From the NCBI RefSeq assembly GCF_964019385.1, contig NW_027044871.1, positions 197,501 through 261,500 on the forward strand: 64,000 nt of DNA, given 5' to 3'. This DNA comes from Sycon ciliatum (taxonomy: Eukaryota > Porifera > Calcarea > Leucosolenida > Sycettidae). Below the pieces are notes generated by a model that was not told the origin of the DNA, did not search any database, and saw only the letters and a program-made list of their open reading frames with translations. Shown here one piece after another: positions 27,856 through 37,741 of the stretch (positions within the stretch are counted from its first letter, which is position 1; every line of letters starts with the position of its first letter). The position numbers and the translations under genes were made by a program.

Positions 27856-28200
27856 AGTTGTGGCTGCTGAAGACGATAAAAGTCTATACAGTTGTCCGTT
27901 TGTTAGATACGGCGATCTTCCGCTCCATAGGGAAATTGTACATATACTCTAACCCAGTCATTTTAGAGTACAGTGGCTGCATGCGTTCGATTATGCACTT
28001 GAATCGATTCATGAATCCATTCGCATGCATTCTCACCATTTTTTTTAGACATCTCTACAACTAATTTGTGGCTGCTGAAGACGATAAAAGTATTGGCAAG
28101 TCTGTACAGTTGTCCGTTTGTTAGATATAGCGATCTTCCGCTGCATATGGAAATTGTACATGTACTCGAACCCAGTCATTCTAGAGTATACATGTAGTGG
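27856..28200. repeat. Direct duplication of about 130 bp
   Basis: The segment starting TTGTGGCTGCTGAAGACGAT at 27856 recurs at 28068 with small differences, including a short insertion (TTGGCAAG). Both copies run through CGATCTTCCGCT and AACCCAGTCATT. Function unknown; possibly repeats of a decayed LTR element. Confidence 0.75.
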
Positions 28201-28256
28201 GTTTCTGCATACAGAGTCCGTTTTAGACTTCTGTTGGTGGCAGTCAGGGAGGGTAT

Positions 28257-28278
28257 CCCCCCCCCCCCCCCCCCCCCC
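28257..28278. repeat. Poly-C tract
   Basis: A run of roughly 20 C residues between GTATC and GGTACGACT. Similar C or G tracts occur near 39445, 42361, 51620, 53622, 54712 and 54830. Confidence 0.9.
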
Positions 28279-28509
28279 GGTACGACTCCCTGGTGGCAAT
28301 AAAACATCATTCAGCTGATTACATTGGGAAAAAAGGAAAATATAAAATTTAGGTTGACTTGCAAGGTCAGTGCTAGCAACTGTACAAATACAATCAAATT
28401 GATTTTCATGTGAATCTGTGGCATGGCTGTCAAAAACTTCGAGTCGTGTAATGTGGCAATGACTCTGAGCCGACATAATTAAATACAAGTGAAAAGACAA
28501 CCAAACTAT

Positions 28510-28800
28510 TTACATGTCTGTCTCAAGCGGCTGATGGAACTGCAAGCGGTCGCCGAAGTGTTCCATGAGGCGTTGCTTCACCGTGAAGGACCTCTGAACA
28601 TGACCAATCAATCCTAGTTCGTCCAGGAATCGACTGTAACGTTTACATACTTCAGTCATGTCTGTTCGTGCGGAGTTACTCTGAGTCAGGACACTATTTT
28701 CAATCCACCCACACAATTTCATGAATGCCTGCGCCTCCACATCGCCATTCTGGGCCAGATCAGAATCCACTGCATTATTAGCAAGACGTTTCAGAGACTT
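28510..28800 (-). pseudogene. Conserved-looking ORF fragment, unknown function
   Basis: The minus frame reads KKSLKRLANNAVDSDLAQNG and on to RLMEHFGDRLQFHQPLETDM then stop. Balanced composition and a helical, charged character suggest a real coding remnant. I recall similar C-terminal segments in uncharacterised repeat-encoded proteins of cnidarians, but cannot verify that here. Upstream (right) the frame runs into MITE-like sequence beginning TAGGGTTGGTTCACAT. Confidence 0.35.
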
Positions 28801-28804
28801 CTTG

Positions 28805-29100
28805 TTTAGGGTTGGTTCACATATCGCCGGTACGCGGCGGGAGTCAACGGGAGTGGGCCTCTTGCAACCTCTCCCGGCGCATTACGATTATGTGAACCAG
28901 TGCAGTCGTAACAAAATCATACGGTAAAATATCGCAAGGGACCGCCGGCAAAGTTGGACAGTGCCCAACTGTTGCGATCTACCCCGGCACCGATCCCGTA
29001 CGATTTTGAGCAAAAGTGGTTTGTGAACCGTTTGCGCTGGTGATCGCCGGCTGCCGGAAGCCAGACTTTGTCAAAATTTCAAACCAAGGCTCGTCCTAAA
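28805..29100. mobile_element. Possible MITE remnant with repeated GTTCACA/TGTGAAC motifs
   Basis: The stretch begins TAGGGTTGGTTCACATATCG and contains ATGTGAACCAG near 28890 and TTGTGAACCG near 29022, all around CG-rich segments such as CGCCGG. A similar CG-rich stretch ending TGTGAACTAGGC lies at 44456-44586. Termini and target duplication are not defined. Confidence 0.35.
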
Positions 29101-29336
29101 TTTTCCTAAATTGAAGCTAGAGACGAGGTTTGTTCGCCATTGTTATAATCGCTTCAAGGTGGCGAATAAGTCATGATATCAACCCGTCCTTTTCGGCTGA
29201 TCTGCTTGACTGTTGTGCAACTTCGGAGACAAATACAATTGAAACAAAAAAATGCGATGGATACATTGGCAAGTTCTTGTGACTTCATCAACGTTTGCAT
29301 GCATAAATTCGACACCAATGATTACTAGACTGCAAT

Positions 29337-30606
29337 AAAATGTGTAGAAGTAGTTTCCTTATCTCCCGTCATGAACGGCTACTCCAGGACCTATTCGATA
29401 TCGGCATAACAGGGACAGCCCTAAAGTGGTTTTCCTCCTATCTGTCGGGCCGTACTCAGCGTATCTGTATTGGACGGGATCAAAGTGCCATTTCTGCACC
29501 ATCCTGTGGCGTGCCACAAGGTTCTGTTCTAGGACCGATCCTTTTCAGTATCTACACCCGCGAAGTTCCAACCATAGCTAACCAGTCTTCATCAGTTCAA
29601 TTTGCCGATGACATCGCGCTGATCAGCAGCAGCACATCCCTGGACACGGTATCTGCTACGCTATCGGCCTCGGTTTCTGCACTTGCTGACTGGTTGCAGA
29701 CCCGTGGTCTCATTTTGAATGCAGCCAAGAGCCACGTGATCCCTGTATACCCCAACAGGCAGCCTCAGCAGCCCCAGCCTACGATCAATGTAAACTGTCA
29801 TGAAACGCCGATTCATGTCGTTACTGCGGCCAGGTATCTTGGAGTGCTCCTCGTCTCGGATCTGTCATGGACGCCCCATGTTGATCGCTGCACCGCTCGA
29901 CTGGCCCAGAGGATCGGAGCACTATGGAGGTTGCGTCGCTGCTTGACTCATCAGAGCCGAGTTCTCTACTTTAAAGCGATCATCATGTCTGACCTGATGT
30001 ACGGATCCAATGCGTTTTCCCCGCTTCTTACTGACAACCAATTGGATCGGCTACAAGTCATGCAGAATCGGGCGGCAAGGGCGGTTTTCGGACTCTCGCA
30101 TCACACCTCCGCGCGTACCCTCCTGCTGCAATTGGACACCTACAGAGTATCCGAGATATTCAGGCAGAAGTTCATCGTTCTGGTCTGGAGGTCTCGGAAT
30201 GGGCACGCAAGTTCTGATCTGCAAGCCCTCCTAGTTCCTTCGTCAGCTGGCCCAACTAGGTTGCACTCCACCATGGGTCTGCACCAACCGCCAGTTTCCA
30301 CCAGGTTCGGCAAGGGTTGCCTCGCGTTCCGGGGCGCCCAGCTGTGGAACACCTTACCCAGCGATATACGTGCCATCTCCACGCTCCGCCAGTTCCGCGC
30401 CAGCATGATCCCGCACACCCTTAGTACCTAGAGTACCAAACGTCCTGTTTGATGATCAGCTGGCTTAGTTTTTCTCCACTTCTATCCTAATTACATCAGT
30501 CCCCAATTTCATTTATTACCGCTTTCTATCTGCATTCGCCACCATTTCATTGGGCAGATCTGCCCGTTTGGTTTGCGAATTAAAATAAACACAACAACAA
30601 CAACAG
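29337..30606 (+). mobile_element. 5'-truncated LINE (CR1/L2-like) with (ACA)n tail
   Basis: Holds the C-terminal RT ORF (29340-30431), a 3' UTR with hairpin GGGCAGATCTGCCC (about 30554), then TTGCGAATTAAAATAAACA and an ACAACAACAACA tail. The 5' end is truncated inside the RT palm, as is usual for incomplete reverse transcription. Confidence 0.85.
29340..30431 (+). CDS. LINE reverse transcriptase, C-terminal part
   Basis: 363 residues, uninterrupted. Visible are CGVPQGSVLGPILFSIY (motif B), VQFADDIALIS (motif C), ADWLQTRGLILNAAKSHV, the thumb region ARYLGVLLVSDLSWTPHVD and a C-terminal LWNTLPSDIR segment. Motif A and the whole endonuclease are missing, so the protein is a dead fragment even though the frame is open, suggesting a young insertion. 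The start at 29340 is only the beginning of the open frame, not a true start. Confidence 0.85.
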   Translation: MCRSSFLISRHERLLQDLFDIGITGTALKWFSSYLSGRTQRICIGRDQSAISAPSCGVPQGSVLGPILFSIYTREVPTIANQSSSVQFADDIALISSSTSLDTVSATLSASVSALADWLQTRGLILNAAKSHVIPVYPNRQPQQPQPTINVNCHETPIHVVTAARYLGVLLVSDLSWTPHVDRCTARLAQRIGALWRLRRCLTHQSRVLYFKAIIMSDLMYGSNAFSPLLTDNQLDRLQVMQNRAARAVFGLSHHTSARTLLLQLDTYRVSEIFRQKFIVLVWRSRNGHASSDLQALLVPSSAGPTRLHSTMGLHQPPVSTRFGKGCLAFRGAQLWNTLPSDIRAISTLRQFRASMIPHTLST

Positions 30607-30735
30607 TAAAAGGTAGCAACCAGTGGCCATCAACGAAAGACCTTGAACTACTGAAGAAACAAAGAATTCAAGGTTCAATTGGCAAACCTGTCGTAGCATT
30701 TGGACACATTTTGTACCACTTTGTAGTAGATTTGG

Positions 30736-30738
<3 letters not shown>

Positions 30739-30767
<29 letters not shown>

Positions 30768-30822
30768 CTTCTTCTTCTTCTTCTTCTTCTTCTTCTTCTT
30801 CTTCTTCTTCTTCTTCTTCTTC
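30739..30822. repeat. (TTC)n microsatellite
   Basis: About 28 TTC units, immediately left of copy A of the (TTC)n-associated RLE-LINE family. Probably the original target repeat or the tail of an earlier copy. Confidence 0.95.
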
Positions 30823-30823
30823 T

Positions 30824-31301
30824 GTTTGGTGAACCTGTTGTAGAGCACTTGGTGGGCGATCGGCCACCCAGCGAGGATAGTTGGACGTCCTTAAAATCAA
30901 GATTTGAACTCGCCATTCCGGCCTCTAAAGGGCCGGGGGTGGACGATCGCCAACCTTGCCAACCTCTCGTAGTCACTTGTTCTTGTCGAATCGTTATTTT
31001 CATAGCCTACTCGACATTCGCCCTACAAATTACCATACATCACAACGCAACTACCTGTACATGACACACCATACCATACAACCACACCCCAACTGTACTG
31101 GGGACCTATCTCTTCGAATTGCATTATATGAGTTTCTTTTTCCTTTTTTCTTTACCCGTTACTGTCTAAAAAGCAGTCGAAACGGTTTTTATCCACCATT
31201 TGATGGTGAGTTTTCCCTTCTTCTTCTTCTTCTTCTTCTTCTTCTTCTTCTTCTTCTTCTTCTTCTTCTTCTTCTTCTTCTTCTTCTTCTTCTTCTTCTT
31301 C
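30824..31301 (+). mobile_element. RLE-LINE 3' UTR fragment, copy A, with (TTC)n tail
   Basis: Starts right after one (TTC)n run and ends in another (31219-31301, about 28 units). It aligns with the 3' UTRs of copies B and C: the stem segment (CCACCCAGCGAGGATAGTTG ... TCTAAAGGGCCGGGGGTGG) and the end segment (AGCAGTCGAAACGGTTTTTA). It is more diverged than B and C are from each other, and carries no ORF. Confidence 0.8.
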
Positions 31302-31329
31302 ACGTCCGCCCAGAGCCGGACTGGGCTTC

Positions 31330-32304
31330 GTGACACCAAAAGCACGCGTGGTAAAACCAAGGAAACAAATCCTCAATACAATCAGAGAAGGCGACTGCCA
31401 GGAGCAGCTACGGCACCTAAAGGGCCTACAAATGCAAGGGGCCTGGACCAAATGGGCAGACACAATGTTCGAGGACATGACATGGCGGAAACTCTTATAC
31501 GAGGGCTATGGAAGGACGATATCGTTCCAAATGAACGCGATACTTAATACTCTGCCTTCGCCTGACAATCTGAGACGATGGGGCAACTCTGTTGTGGACC
31601 AGAATTGCCCTCTTTGTCAGCGGACATCAACACTGAGGCACATTCTCACCGCCTGCCCTTCCTCACTCCATCAAGGAAGGTACACGTGGCGCCATGACAA
31701 CGTCCTGAAACAGATCAGTAAATTCATGACAGAAGTAGTATCAGCAAAGCAAAAGTCGTCAAATACCGAGCAAACTCCCACTAATGGTACATACATTACC
31801 TTCTGTAAACCGGGTCAAAACATCCCCCATGGCGAGTTACCTCAGCGGAAAGGTCTGAGCGATGGTTTTTTGTCAGGATCACATGATTGGCAGCTTCTTT
31901 CAGATCTGGACGAGAGGCTAGTATTCCCACACTTCATTGCACCTACCACGTGTCGTCCAGACATAGTTCTCTTCTCGAAGAAATTGAGAAGGGTTCTTTG
32001 GCTGGAACTCACGGTGTGTAGCGAAGACCGCATCATCCAGTCCAGGGAGAAGAAGCTGTCACGGTATCGCCACCTCAAACAGGAGTGTATGAAGAATGGC
32101 TGGGAAGTCGAGGCCCTCACAGCGGAGGTGGGAGCTAGAGGAGCCATTTCCAGCAGCCTGGACGGTTTGGCACGGGCATTGGGCGGTTGTAAGGAAAAAC
32201 AGCGCCAATTAAGAAGGAACTGCAGAAACGCAGCACTAAATTCCAGCCACGTTATCTGGCTGAGGCGACGTGAGAAGGCTTGGCGCGACTGGCCACTGTT
32301 TTAA
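31330..32304 (+). CDS. LINE C-terminal zinc knuckle and restriction-like endonuclease (copy B)
   Basis: 324 residues. CPLCQRTSTLRHILTACP gives a C-x2-C...H-x4-C knuckle like that found between RT and RLE in R2-type elements. About 110 residues later RPDIVLF...WLELTV provides the PD-(D/E)xK-like nuclease core, followed by a basic helix rich in Arg/Lys and ending AWRDWPLF. The nuclease would nick the target DNA. RT is absent through 5' truncation, so this copy is not autonomous. Sequence is not close to elements 1-3, so it is another RLE family. The true start codon is not in this copy. Confidence 0.8.
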   Translation: MTPKARVVKPRKQILNTIREGDCQEQLRHLKGLQMQGAWTKWADTMFEDMTWRKLLYEGYGRTISFQMNAILNTLPSPDNLRRWGNSVVDQNCPLCQRTSTLRHILTACPSSLHQGRYTWRHDNVLKQISKFMTEVVSAKQKSSNTEQTPTNGTYITFCKPGQNIPHGELPQRKGLSDGFLSGSHDWQLLSDLDERLVFPHFIAPTTCRPDIVLFSKKLRRVLWLELTVCSEDRIIQSREKKLSRYRHLKQECMKNGWEVEALTAEVGARGAISSSLDGLARALGGCKEKQRQLRRNCRNAALNSSHVIWLRRREKAWRDWPLF

Positions 32305-32331
32305 AAGTCCCCGAGAGGCAGTTTGTTGGCA

Positions 32332-32442
32332 CTTGGTTGGCGGACAGCCACCCAGCGAGGATAGTTGGGTACCCTTCAAATCTTGGTTTTAACTCGCCAA
32401 ACCGGCTTCTAAAGGGCCGGGGGTGGGTGTTCGCCAACCAAG
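32332..32442 (+). other. Conserved 3' UTR stem-loop of the (TTC)n RLE-LINE family
   Basis: CTTGGTTGGCGGACA-CCACCC (32332-32353) can pair with GGGTGG-TGTTCGCCAACCAAG (about 32420-32442), enclosing about 65 nt with an inner CCGGC/GCCGG stem. In copy A the pairing bases differ on both sides (GGCGATCG with CGATCGCC), keeping the stem. A structured 3' UTR is what the RT/RLE protein of such elements typically recognises. Confidence 0.65.
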
Positions 32443-32911
32443 TCGAGCTTTCGTTCGGTTTTTTTTTTCGTTTTTCTAGTCTACTTGCTTGTGCTGCGCC
32501 GCGCTGGAGCGAGTCTATCAGTAGATGCTTTCGCCGCTTAGAGCTACTATTGCACAAAGCCACAACACTGCGCGCTGCCATTCGCTGTATGCTTTCGCTG
32601 CACCAAGCTGCTGTTAAGCTGCACGACGCCACAACACAAATTCACCACAACAGTCTCGTCCACAACTTCACTACAAGAGTCTCGTCCATATTGCACTACG
32701 CTGAGCACTGGCCTGCTCCCGCTCTGAAGAGCTTTTTAGCCTTCACCGCTTTTGCTCAACCCCAGGCATTGGCCAACAGTGGCATCCGCTTCTTTTTTCT
32801 TTTTCTTTTCTCCTTTTACTTTCTCCGTCACTGCCTAAAAAACAGTCGAGACGGTTTTTTACCCACCAGTTTTTATTGGTGCGAATTACTTTCCTTCTTC
32901 TTCTTCTTCTT

Positions 32912-34281
32912 TACTTAATACTCTGCCTTCGCCTGACAATCTGAGACGATGGGGCAACTCTGTTGTGGACCAGAATTGCCCTCTTTGTCAGCGGACATCA
33001 ACACTGAGGCACATTCTCACCGCCTGCCCTTCCTCACTCCATCAAGGAAGGTACACGTGGCGCCATGACAACGTCCTGAAACAGATCAGTAAATTCATGA
33101 CAGATATAGTATCAGCAAAGCAAAAGTCGTCAAATACCGAGCAAATTCCCACTAATGGTACATACATTACCTTCTGTAAACCGGGTCAAAACATCCCCCA
33201 TGGCCAGTTACCTCAGCGGAAAGGTCTGAGCGATGGTTTTTTGTCAGGATCACGTGATTGGCAGCTTCTTTCAGATCTGGACGAGAGGCTGGTATTCCCA
33301 CACTTTATTGCACCTACCACGTGTCGTCCAGACATAGTTCTCTTCTCGAAGAAATTGAGAAGGGTTCTTTGGCTGGAACTCACGGTGTGTAGCGAAGACC
33401 GCATCATCCAGTCCAGGGAGAAGAAGCTGTCACGGTATCGCCACCTCAAACAGGAGTGTGTGAAGAATGGCTGGGAAGTCGAGGCCCTCACAGCAGAGGT
33501 GGGAGCTAGAGGAGCCATTTCCAGCAGCCTGGACGGTTTGGCACGGGCATTGGGCTGTTGTAAGGAAAAACAGCGCCAAATAAGAAGGAACTGCAGAAAC
33601 GCAGCACTAAATTCCAGGTACGTTATCTGGCTGAGGCGACGTGAGAAGGCTTGGCGCGACTGGCCACTGTTTTAAAAGTCCCCGAGAGGCCGTTTGTTGG
33701 CACTTGGTTGGCGGACAGCCACCCAGCGAGGATAGTTGGGTACCCTTCAAATCTTGGTTTTAACTTGCCACACCGGCTTCTAAAGGGCCGGAGGTGGGTG
33801 TTCGCCAACCAAGTCGAGCTTTCGTTAGTTTTTTTTCGTTTTTCTAGTTTACTTGCTTGTCCTGCGCCGCGCTGGAGCGAGTCTATCAGTAGATGCTTTC
33901 GCCGCATAGAGCTACTATTGCACAAAGCCACAACACTGCGCGCTGCCATTCGCTGTATGCTTTCGCTGCACCAAGCTGCTGTTTAGCTGCAAGACGCCAC
34001 AACACAACTTCACTACAACAGTCTCGTCCACAACTTCACTACAAGAGTCTCGTCCATATTGCACTACGCTGAGCACTGGCCTGCTCCCGCTCTGAAGAGG
34101 TTTTTAGCCTTCACCGTTTTTGCTCAACCTCAGGCATTGGCCCACAGTGGCATCCGCTTCCTTTTTTTTTCTTTTCTCCTTTTACTTTCTCCGTCACTGC
34201 CTAAAAAACAGTCGAGACGGTTTTTTACCCACCAGTTTTATTGGTGCGAATTACTTTCCTTCTTCTTCTTCTTCTTCTTCG
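32912..34281 (+). mobile_element. RLE-LINE 3' fragment, copy C, ending in (TTC)n
   Basis: Starts at TACTTAATACTCTGCC directly after copy B's (TTC)n, corresponding to position 31540 of copy B, so it is shorter at its 5' end. It carries the same ORF end, the same 3' UTR stem (about 33704-33815) and ends in about eight TTC units at 34257-34281. Confidence 0.85.
32965..33675 (+). CDS. LINE zinc knuckle and restriction-like endonuclease (copy C)
   Basis: 236 residues that match copy B with only a handful of substitutions, such as TEVVSA to TDIVSA and GELPQ to GQLPQ. The CPLCQ...HILTACP knuckle and RPDIVLF...WLELTV nuclease core are complete and the frame is open to the same AWRDWPLF end. The first codon shown is merely the first start-like codon; the frame begins at the truncation point. 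High similarity between B and C implies a recent second insertion from the same source. Confidence 0.8.
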   Translation: MDQNCPLCQRTSTLRHILTACPSSLHQGRYTWRHDNVLKQISKFMTDIVSAKQKSSNTEQIPTNGTYITFCKPGQNIPHGQLPQRKGLSDGFLSGSRDWQLLSDLDERLVFPHFIAPTTCRPDIVLFSKKLRRVLWLELTVCSEDRIIQSREKKLSRYRHLKQECVKNGWEVEALTAEVGARGAISSSLDGLARALGCCKEKQRQIRRNCRNAALNSRYVIWLRRREKAWRDWPLF

Positions 34282-34506
34282 GTAACTACAAGTCATAATA
34301 AATATACTCGAACCGTATGCGCAACTAATCGGGAGCTGGCTCACCGCCGATGCCTTGTGATGTCTTGCGGTGCCGATTTTGCTAATGTGAACCAACCACA
34401 ACACGTACAGTGAAAAACAGCTACGGTAAGACAGAGTCACAGGCACTGCTCTTGCCGTGGCTGCTGCTGCTATTATCGCAGCGGCAGTTAGCGTCTTCTC
34501 CAGGTC

Positions 34507-35590
34507 TCATGTAAACATATTCCAATCCACTTTGTGCAAACAACGAGTCTTGCGCAGATACTGTCCCTTCAAGTGGTGACTTGCTGAAATTGGCAGCCTG
34601 GCAAGTATTGCAGAGTGGTCACTGATATCCAAATGTATAGTTTCGCAAACACCCCGGATCGGGGTGGTAGACAAGAATAGATCCAGTCGTGTGGCAGTAC
34701 TGCTGGTCACTCGGGTAGGAGTTGTGACGTGGTTGCGAAGGTTAAACTGGTTGAGTACATGATGCAAAGGAGTCACAGTATGGGCATCATTAAAATTTAC
34801 GTTGAAGTCTCCTACTAGCACAGTTGTGGTCTGCGGTCCACTGCACGCAGTATCTAGGTTTGACTCCAGCTCATCCCAGTAGCCCGCATATTCACTAGGC
34901 GGTCGATAGCAGCAGCCCAGTAAGACCGTCTCATTGCCTGGTCGACCTGGGGCTAGAATCTCCAGCCACAGCATCTCCAGCTCACACTCGAGGTCACGTC
35001 TTCGACGGACTTGCAAGGACGTATGACAGTAGAAGGCAACACCGCCTCCTTGCCTGCCTTCCCGATCTTTGCGGAACACACTGAAGTGAGGAATGTTTAC
35101 TTCTCCGTCTGTTACATCGGCTGACAGCCAAGTTTCCGCAATGCCTAGGATGTGTATTCCACGGGTTGAGATAAAGTCTTCAATTTCTGCTACTTTCTCT
35201 TAAGGCTACAGACATTTAAGAAAGCTACACTGGTCATGATCTTATACGATATGGTGAGTTCGCCAACTGTCATATGCCGGTCGTTGCTCTCGTTGTTACC
35301 CATGTCCTCCTGTTCCATGTCCGAGTCGGTCAGTAGCTCATTTCCTGAAAAGTCATCAAGTTTTCTTGGCACTCTGAAGGTTTTTCGTCCCTTGGCCACC
35401 ATAATGCCTCCCTTGTCATCTGGAGGGCAGTGAGCAGTTCCCAGCTCCTTGTTAAGCTGGTCTGGTTTGGCTGATTCCTGACTAGGTGAAAAAACTTGAG
35501 GTGTCCCACTGCTGTCTGGGTAGTCTGAAGCAGGGTTTCTCTGTTGCCTGAGTTTTCTTTTTGTGCCAAGAACTGTGAAGAAACGGGGAT
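34507..35590 (-). pseudogene. LINE 5' half: apurinic-type endonuclease (EN) region, frameshifted
   Basis: The minus frame from about 35235 reads TSVAFLNVCSLKRK (EN start), shifts frame near 35200, continues through GIAETWLSADVTDGE, GGGVAFYCH, a CCYRPPS motif, LVGDFNVNF, TRLDLFLST and ISDHSAILA, ending KVDWNMFT then stop at 34507. These are the hallmarks of an exonuclease-endonuclease-phosphatase domain of CR1/L2/Jockey-like LINEs. A short preceding frame (35569-35240) may be linker sequence. The missing RT half is probably the same-strand fragment at 23739-26030. Confidence 0.82.
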
Positions 35591-35638
35591 CTATCCAGTA
35601 CGAACCAGAAAAAGGTTCCAGAGGTTCCAGTTGCTAGT

Positions 35639-35819
35639 AGAGAGGTTAAGATGCACGTTATTTCCGACGTGACGCGAAAGTTCAGCTCGCGTTATTTGCT
35701 CGCACGTCGAAAAATTAACGCGAGCGACCTGCTGCTCACGTCGAAATTTGGAGTTTTACGCCAAATTTGACGTGAAATTGCGCGTCACGTCGGAAATAAC
35801 GTGCATTTAAAACCTCTCT
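35639..35819. mobile_element. Short MITE, 181 bp
   Basis: Inverted ends AGAGAGGTT(A/T)A...GCACGTTATTTCCGACGTGA on both sides, flanked by AGT on the left (35636-35638) and right (35820-35822). CG-rich centre with further small palindromes. No coding potential; superfamily unknown. Confidence 0.8.
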
Positions 35820-36484
35820 AGTGTCTGATGATCGCCTCATGCGTGAAACTCGGAGTTGCAACGCAGTCTTCATTCTGTTCTCCTTGTTGCTATTTTGAAC
35901 TATATATTTGTCCACTCTGCGGACAGCTATTTGTTTGAACAGAGCTTGAGTGACTGGCCGAAACGGCCACAATGAAGTCTAGTGAACTACAAAGCATGTT
36001 AAACCGACAAAAAGTATAGTATCAAAGCTAAAGGGCTCTATATAAACTGTCGTGAAAAAACAAGCTGTCTGGGGACGGCAACTTTAACGCTTACCAGATG
36101 GATGCCTGCTCACTCAGTCGCCCATCTCTCTTGCCTCCTGTCTCTCTTTGATAATACTTAGTGTTGTTGTTAATGTGGCTTGCTGATAATACTGTAAGAG
36201 TTGAAAGTGTAACGAGTCTTTTAAAAGTTTAAAGATTTTTCCAATTTTACCACTAAGCGGGCACACAGTTTTTAATGACCCTGCCAGCACACACCTATCT
36301 TCTATTTCTCTAGTGCAACGTAGAGAAGGAATAACATACGTGTAACGTTTCTTGAGTTAACGATGGACTCTTTCTCGTTAAAAAGCTAGACGTTGTACCC
36401 GGTTAGAGATTCAACTATCACAGTATCTTCTTTTCACTGTTTCCTCCTCCTCTTTTTCAATGTCACTTTTGCTGTTCTCTTTAG

Positions 36485-36874
36485 AAGCTGATGACGTGGC
36501 CGCAAGCAAAGCTACACCATCCACTCAGTCGGATATCAATGTCAATGAACTGATGGCCAGATTTCTACAAAGCCTGAAGAAAAATGAGGAGTTGGAAAAA
36601 GCACTTAAGTTGGAGAAGGAAGAGTCAGAGCACCATCGTGTTGCGGCCCTGGAGACAGCTCGTCTTGCTGAAGAAAATGCTCGCTTGAGCGCTAAGGAGA
36701 TTGCCCGCCTTGCTGAGGGGAAGCGTCTGGCAGAGCAAGATAAGCATAACCTCCAACAAGCTGTGAATCGGAGAAAGGCCAAGCCAGTGCTGCTTGATGC
36801 CAAAAGGTCAAAATCAAGGCCAAGAGGCGCACGTTTGTCGTCAGGACCGAGCGTTAAGCCAATTGAAAGAGCGG
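36485..36874 (+). CDS. Host gene exon B: coiled-coil segment
   Basis: Preceded by a strong pyrimidine tract ending TTCTCTTTAG and followed by GTAGGT at 36875. Starts in phase 1 (matching exon A) and ends in phase 1. It encodes about 130 residues: a Ser/Thr-rich lead, then a Glu/Lys/Ala/Leu-rich coiled coil (LKKNEELEKALKLEKEESEH ... RLAEENARLSAKEIARLAEG) and a basic stretch (KRSKSRPRGAR) that could be a nuclear localisation signal. No stop in this frame; the composition is clearly protein coding. Specific function not recognised. Confidence 0.72.
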
Positions 36875-36902
36875 GTAGGTGAATAGTGAAGTTGGGAAAT
36901 GA

Positions 36903-37074
36903 ATGTACTGTATTTCCCGGGATAGAAGCACCCCCCCATTTTTGCTATGAAATACAGACATTTATCCTCTTTATCGCCATTAAGTTGATCACCAGAGTAT
37001 AAGCCACACCCCCTTTTTTGGGGTGAAATTTGAGTGTTCAAAGTGCGGCTTATACTCCGGAAAATACGGTACTG
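36903..37074. mobile_element. Small MITE (TACTGTATTT / CCGGAGTATAAGC type ends)
   Basis: The left end TACTGTATTTCCCGGGATAG and the right end, read in reverse complement as TACCGTATTTTCCGGAGTAT, are imperfect inverted repeats, with internal inverted TATAAGC/GCTTATA motifs. It sits in the intron just after exon B. Similar end-like sequence occurs near 58760. Confidence 0.6.
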
Positions 37075-37136
37075 AGTGTTTTTTCATTCGCTCGTTTGAA
37101 CAGGCAAAAAATTCAATTAAAATCCATAATTCATAC

Positions 37137-37236
37137 AAAAGAGAAAGACCATGGAAGTACAAGTTACGCTATACTGTCCACTAACACCACCAGTTACTAA
37201 ACAATCAGCTCATGTGATAATTTTTGTATAAATTAA
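37137..37236. mobile_element. Half copy of fold-back MITE family b
   Basis: GTACAAGTTACGCTATACTG ... ACTAAACAATCAGCTCATGT matches one arm of the palindromic element at 39687-39970. The opposite arm is absent. Confidence 0.7.
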
Positions 37237-37368
37237 ACCTTGGCTCTCCAACTGAGTAAAATCCATAATGGACGGGCTATGTTTTATTGCCATGCACTGT
37301 ACGTGCCAAGTGTGACCAGTTGTTTTGGTCTGCAACCCAATTCCATCTCGAATGTAAGCAGACAATGT

Positions 37369-37545
37369 TGAGGTCACAACTCTTTGTTGAGGTCAATGCC
37401 CTTTCTCTAACTCACAACCCTTTGTCGAGGTCACAACCCTTAGCCGAGGTCACAACCCTTTGTCGAGGTCACAACCCTTTGTCGAGGTCATAACCATTTG
37501 TCGAACTCACAACCCATTGTTCATCTCACTGCCCTTTGTCAATGG
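37369..37545. repeat. Minisatellite, 18-19-bp unit
   Basis: About nine degenerate copies of GTCACAACCCTTTGTCGAG, best preserved at 37405-37490. Non-coding, within an intron of the host gene. Confidence 0.85.
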
Positions 37546-37669
37546 TATACCTATATCTCGAGATCTGACGTCTTATGGTGAGGACATTCCCATATGTCGA
37601 GGTCACATCTCCTATTTCACCCCTCGCTGAGTCTGCTCCTCTGTCGCCTGGGCACAAGGTGCACCTGTG

Positions 37670-37674
<5 letters not shown>

Positions 37675-37740
<66 letters not shown>
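37675..37740. repeat. (TG)n dinucleotide repeat
   Basis: About 33 uninterrupted TG units. Confidence 0.97.

Positions 37741-37741
<1 letters not shown>

Larger units (their letters stand above)
31302..32911 (+). mobile_element. RLE-LINE 3' fragment, copy B, ending in (TTC)n
   Basis: Begins with ACGTCCGCCC directly after the (TTC)n tail of copy A, contains the C-terminal RLE ORF and a 3' UTR of about 600 bp, and ends in a short (TTC)n at about 32898-32911. 5'-truncated. Nearly identical to copy C through their shared part. Confidence 0.85.

Noticed and set aside
37369..37545. CRISPR-like array
   Set aside because: Repeats of 18-19 bp are contiguous with no unique spacers and are degenerate; this is a minisatellite in a eukaryotic intron.
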